Origin: Methanocalculus sp.
GTDB lineage: Archaea; Halobacteriota; Methanomicrobia; Methanomicrobiales; Methanocorpusculaceae
Assembly (NCBI RefSeq): GCF_029762515.1
Contig: NZ_JARVGN010000038.1
Coordinates: forward strand, 1-9,299
Direction: 5' to 3'
DNA: 9,299 bases
Shown: positions 6,643-9,299 of the stretch, one piece after another
Position numbering within the stretch: the stretch's first letter is position 1
Layout: each line of letters begins with the position of its first letter
Position numbers and translations under genes: made by a program
The notes under the pieces: generated by a model
The model's input: the letters and a program-made list of their open reading frames with translations, nothing else
Database searches by the model: none
What the model was told of the DNA's origin: nothing

Positions 6643-7679
6643 TTAGGGTTCATTATCAGAGGCTTTTATCTCTGCTTCCTGAATCAATTTGTCAAAATCG
6701 CTTTCATACAGCCTGTCCTGAATAATCCTGAATTTTTCAAATTCTGAAAGCGCATGCTCTTTTGCAGCTTCGGCAGTTATTCTACCGGCATTTGTAAGCA
6801 GTTCTCTCTCATCGAATTCCAGGAAGGCATCAAGGCGGCTACTCCAGTCTTCCATTGTCATTGGAATCCTTCGTTTAGCACGGTCTTCTGCAAGATCAAG
6901 CCAGGCACTGACTATTCTGCTGAGTGACTCAATTTCAGTGGAGATCAGGTAATTTTTGGTGACTGTAACGTCGGTTCTCAGAATTTTACCTCCGGGGCTG
7001 TTCTCCCATGTTGTGAGCCCCATGTTTTCCTTCTCACTTTTTGACGCTCCACTATCAGTTCAGCGGCAGTATGTCCGTGTATTGCGAAGTGGAGTTTGTT
7101 CTGGACTTTTGCAAAGAATTCCTTTGTTGTGGGCGCATCGGGGCTGTAGTCGAGGCTTGTTGCATAGATGTCTGTAATCTTTTGGTAGAACCTCCGCTCG
7201 CTCAGGCGTATTTCACGGATTTCGGCGAGGAGATGCTCGAAGTAGTCCACACTCAGGAAACTTCCGTTCTCCATTCTTTTTTTATCGATTACATACCCTT
7301 TTATTGCAAAATTTGTAAGGATCTCTGTTGCCCACTGGCGGAATTGTGTGGCTCTTTGTGAATTTACGCGGTATCCGACAGAGATGATTGCATCGAGGCT
7401 ATAGTGGTCGATAGTTCGTGTAACCTCGCGGTTTCCTTCTGTTTGAACTATCCGGAAATTCCGGATAGTTGCCTCTTGTGACAATTCTTTACTTTCATAG
7501 ATGTTTATCAGGTGCTCATTTACCGTTCTAACGTTGACATCAAAGAGTACTGCCATCATCTTCTGGCTTAGCCAGATTGTATTGTCCTCATACCGGACTT
7601 CGATTGATTCTTCACCAGATGATACAGTGAAGATTAAAAATTCGGCGGTGCTGTTTCGTATATGTTTTTTATTCTCCAT
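6643..7679 (-). pseudogene. RhuM-family protein gene, frameshifted
   Basis: Two overlapping minus-strand frames together encode one RhuM-family protein (Pfam virulence RhuM), about 345 residues and near the family's usual length. The first frame (7679-6978) carries the hallmarks TIWLSQKMMAVLF, VNEHLINIY, IRNFRIVQTEGNREVTR, YSLDAIISVGYRVNS and ATQFRQWATEIL. The second (read to 6643) carries MGLTTWENSPGGKIL, IPMTMEDWSSRLDAFL and EFEKFRIIQDRLYESDFDKL. The break is at an A5 run (minus strand, 7042-7038). One more A there would read ERQKSEKENMGLTTW and join both parts, so a one-base loss or a sequencing error explains it. The start at 7679 has GGAGGT 11 bases upstream. RhuM proteins were named from a Salmonella pathogenicity island and recur in mobile and accessory DNA; their biochemical role is not settled. 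The last 20 residues of the first frame have no family character. Confidence 0.85.
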
Positions 7680-7690
7680 GTTTGGACACT

Positions 7691-7696
7691 ACCTCC
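7691..7696 (-). promoter_or_regulatory. Shine-Dalgarno site of the RhuM-family gene
   Basis: GGAGGT on the minus strand, 11 bases before ATG 7679, is a near-perfect archaeal ribosome binding site and supports that start. No clear TATA box was found further upstream. AACAATACATC around 7761-7775 is a weak candidate. Confidence 0.55.
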
Positions 7697-7872
7697 GATA
7701 TTTTTTGATGCGGATTTTGGATTGCAGCCGATTTGAACTGTCAAGTATTGCTTGATAGTTGGATGTATTGTTCTTTCTACCGGGGGGTGAAAATGATACT
7801 GATTCTTCTTCACTATTTTCTGATCACTCTCAGCTTGTTTTCCGGTGATAGTATGGTGAAGTTCCATCATAA

Positions 7873-7989
7873 AATCATCAGGTTGCTATTGAGTTAATCG
7901 AAAAACTCTTTGCTCTAACAGGCAGGCCGGATGTGTGGATGTCTTTCATGGAGATCGCACAGACCCCTGCTCTTCAGTTGTTAAGTTAG
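7873..7989 (+). pseudogene. Possible C-terminal gene remnant
   Basis: A 38-codon frame ending in TAG at 7987-7989 reads as plausible protein: AIELIEKLFALTGRPD, then VWMSFMEIAQTPALQLL. It has an amphipathic helix pattern and ordinary codon use. It has no usable start codon, because a TAA stands at 7870-7872 directly before it and the first ATG is deep inside. I do not recognise the family. It may be the tail of a gene lost when the accessory segment formed, or a chance open frame. Confidence 0.25.
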
Positions 7990-7990
7990 G

Positions 7991-8013
7991 AAAATGTGTA
8001 CATCTCCCACATA
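7991..8013 (+). promoter_or_regulatory. Operator-like dyad, copy 1
   Basis: The unit reads AAAATGTGTACA, five bases, then CACATA. Inside it ATGTG (7994-7998) and CACAT (8008-8012) form a dyad with a 9-base spacer, the size of a dimeric regulator site. It is repeated with the same architecture 33 bases downstream, upstream of the ATPase promoter. Confidence 0.55.
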
Positions 8014-8023
8014 ATTGGTTGCA

Positions 8024-8046
8024 AAAATGTGTACAGAACGCACATA
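8024..8046 (+). promoter_or_regulatory. Operator-like dyad, copy 2
   Basis: This second copy of AAAATGTGTACA-N5-CACATA has ATGTG at 8027-8031 and CACAT at 8041-8045. The five-base spacers of the two copies differ (TCTCC and GAACG) while the flanking blocks are identical, which argues for conserved binding. It directly abuts the TATA box, so a bound protein would block TBP/TFB access. Confidence 0.55.
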
Positions 8047-8054
8047 TTATAAAC
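8047..8054 (+). promoter_or_regulatory. TATA box of the ATPase gene
   Basis: TTATAAAC is centred near 8050. The usual 26-base spacing places the transcription start at about 8076-8077, on the A of the ATG, so a leaderless mRNA is predicted. A weak Shine-Dalgarno-like AAGGT at 8066-8070 would matter only if transcription started further upstream. Confidence 0.6.
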
Positions 8055-8076
8055 TTAAAAGTGCAAAGGTCATTTC

Positions 8077-9299
8077 ATGAAGCGATTCATATACGATACT
8101 TTGCTCACATGGAAAGAGAGTGGGGATCGTAAGCCGCTGATTATTGAAGGTATTCGCCAGTGCGGGAAAACCTGGATATTGAAGCATTTTGGCGAGGCGG
8201 AATTCAGCGATGTCGCGTATTTCAACTTCGAATATGACGGGCGGCTGCACAAGGTATTCGAGGGCGACCTGAATGTTTCGAGAATTATCAAAGACCTCGG
8301 CATTCTGAGGAACAAATCCATCCATCCCGGAACAACCCTCCTCATATTAGACGAAATTCAGATCTGCCCCCGTGGAATAACGTCTCTGAAATATTTCTGC
8401 GAAAACCTGCCACAACTCCATGTTGCTGCTGCCGGCTCCTTGTTGGGTGTGGCTATTGCACAGATGGGAAAAAAAGTCTCATTTCCGGTTGGCAAGGTAC
8501 AGATGCTGAAAATGTACCCTCTGAGTTTTCCGGAATTTCTCATTTCAAGGGATGACGAGCTCCTGTTCAAGTACCTGAATGAGTTGTCTCCCGATGAACG
8601 GGTGCCGGATGCCTTTATCGGCAGGCTGGAAGAGGCATATCGTGAATACCTGATAACAGGAGGTATGCCCGAGGTTGTCAGCTCATGGATGCGAAACCAC
8701 GATATCGGGCTTGTTGAAACGATACAAAGCGAGATTCTTAGTAATTATGAGAAGGATTTCGTGAAATATGCGTCTGTATCTGAATTTCCAAAACTAACCC
8801 TTATCTGGAATGCAATCCCCGCACAGCTTGCAAAGGACAATCAGAAATTTATATTCTCTCATGTAAAGCAGGGGATGCGTGCACGCGATCTCGAAGATTC
8901 ACTGCAATGGCTGATCTCAGCAGGGCTTATCTATAAGGTTGAAAAGATTGAGCGTCCCTATATTCCGATTCCAACATATGGTGACAGTACCTACTTCAAG
9001 ATTTATTTCTCCGATGTCGGGCTTCTCCGCAGGATGAGCAGGTTCCCACCAGATGTTGTTTTTGATACTTCTCCTTTGACCGCCGATATGCGGGGGATTT
9101 TAACGGAAAATTTCGTCCTGACAGAATTGATTGCACATAACTTCCACCGGCCTTATTTCTGGAAATCCGGTGGAATGGCTGAGGTTGATTATGTCATCCA
9201 GGAAGGCGTTGATGTCATTCCAATAGAGGTTAAATCAGGAAAGAAGACTCGTTCCAGAAGCCTTGCAGAGTATCGGAAGAAATACAGCCCCCGTATTAG
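8077..9299 (+). CDS. AAA_14/DUF4143 family ATPase (3' partial)
   Basis: The frame is open from ATG 8077 to the right edge (407 full codons, then AG of the next), so only the last part is missing. The N-terminal P-loop ATPase has Walker A at 25-32 (GIRQCGKT), Walker B at 88-93 (LLILDE), a sensor-like AAAGSLLG (117-124) and the family block MYPLSFPEFL (146-155). From about residue 188 (EAYREYLITGGMPEVV) the DUF4143 part begins. It includes a winged-helix-like stretch and ends with D371 (AEVDYVI) and E384-x-K386 (IPIEVKSG), the D...ExK pattern of the PD-(D/E)xK nuclease fold, with E344/E350 upstream. These ATPases are numerous in archaeal and bacterial accessory DNA and their role is not settled. 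No frameshift was found on a codon-by-codon reading. The final TAG letters at 9297-9299 are out of frame and are not a stop. Confidence 0.9.
   Translation, partial: MKRFIYDTLLTWKESGDRKPLIIEGIRQCGKTWILKHFGEAEFSDVAYFNFEYDGRLHKVFEGDLNVSRIIKDLGILRNKSIHPGTTLLILDEIQICPRGITSLKYFCENLPQLHVAAAGSLLGVAIAQMGKKVSFPVGKVQMLKMYPLSFPEFLISRDDELLFKYLNELSPDERVPDAFIGRLEEAYREYLITGGMPEVVSSWMRNHDIGLVETIQSEILSNYEKDFVKYASVSEFPKLTLIWNAIPAQLAKDNQKFIFSHVKQGMRARDLEDSLQWLISAGLIYKVEKIERPYIPIPTYGDSTYFKIYFSDVGLLRRMSRFPPDVVFDTSPLTADMRGILTENFVLTELIAHNFHRPYFWKSGGMAEVDYVIQEGVDVIPIEVKSGKKTRSRSLAEYRKKYSPRI

Larger units (their letters stand above)
7680..8076. other. Gene-poor divergent region between RhuM and the ATPase gene
   Basis: These 397 bases hold the RhuM ribosome binding site, a small perfect inverted repeat (TCAAG-TATTG-CTTGA, 7741-7755), a possible coding relic at 7873-7989 and the operator/TATA region of the ATPase gene at 7991-8053. 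Short frames crossing it, such as one of 78 codons on the minus strand, lack family character and are likely chance. Confidence 0.6.

Noticed and set aside
6978..7060. Programmed ribosomal frameshift in the RhuM gene
   Set aside because: The reading frame around the A5 run is CAA AAA GTG, which does not fit the tandem-slip heptamer; a slip of the P-site tRNA would mispair, and the run is short for transcriptional slippage. A simple indel is more likely.
7741..7755. Inverted repeat TCAAG-TATTG-CTTGA as a terminator or operator
   Set aside because: The stem is only 5 bp with no T-run, and the motif is not repeated; it may be chance.
7634..7870. 78-codon minus-strand frame upstream of RhuM
   Set aside because: It overlaps the RhuM start and Shine-Dalgarno site, has no ribosome binding site of its own, and shows no family character.
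7935..8132. 65-codon plus-strand frame across the ATPase promoter
   Set aside because: It covers the operator and TATA region and the ATPase start in another frame; no ribosome binding site and no family character.
9297..9299. TAG at the right edge as the stop of the ATPase
   Set aside because: The codon frame reads ATT AG at the edge, so the gene continues beyond the window.

Overview
The window looks like a piece of a methanogenic archaeal chromosome, most likely from Methanomicrobiales or a near relative. This is an inference from three things: TATA-type promoters placed so that transcripts would be leaderless, a CHASE4/HAMP/PAS histidine kinase of the type common in these methanogens, and an archaeal lipoprotein carrying a transglutaminase fold. 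No rRNA, tRNA, CRISPR array or insertion sequence was found.

Layout. (a) 1-385: the C-terminal TOBE part of a molybdate/tungstate ABC transporter ATPase, cut by the left edge. (b) 501-1082: an HD-domain phosphohydrolase. (c) 1210-1446: a 78-residue protein, probably winged-helix, with an odd leader; its stop codon overlaps the stop of the opposing gene by 4 bases. (d) 5130-1443 on the minus strand: a membrane sensor histidine kinase followed by a secreted transglutaminase-like lipoprotein with its own strong TATA box. (e) 5383-6051: an uncharacterised protein with a possible DUF2314-like C-terminal half. (f) 6603-6091 on the minus strand: a P-loop kinase of the AroK fold that lacks several shikimate-kinase signature residues. 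(g) 7679-6643 on the minus strand: a RhuM-family gene broken by a one-base frameshift. (h) 7680-8076: a gene-poor stretch with a possible gene remnant and a two-copy operator-like repeat. (i) 8077-9299: an AAA_14/DUF4143 ATPase that runs off the right edge.

How the genes fit together. The left two thirds (1-6603) reads as ordinary chromosomal genes: metal oxyanion uptake, signalling and cell-surface proteins. The right third is more AT-rich and carries two families typical of mobile or accessory DNA (RhuM and DUF4143 ATPase), a frameshifted gene and a possible gene relic. It is best read as an accessory segment beside the AroK-like gene.

The most distinctive non-coding signal is a pair of identical-architecture dyads (AAAATGTGTACA-N5-CACATA), exactly 33 bp apart, that abut the TATA box of the ATPase gene. 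They suggest dedicated repression of that gene. I did not find a complete, clearly new multi-gene system.
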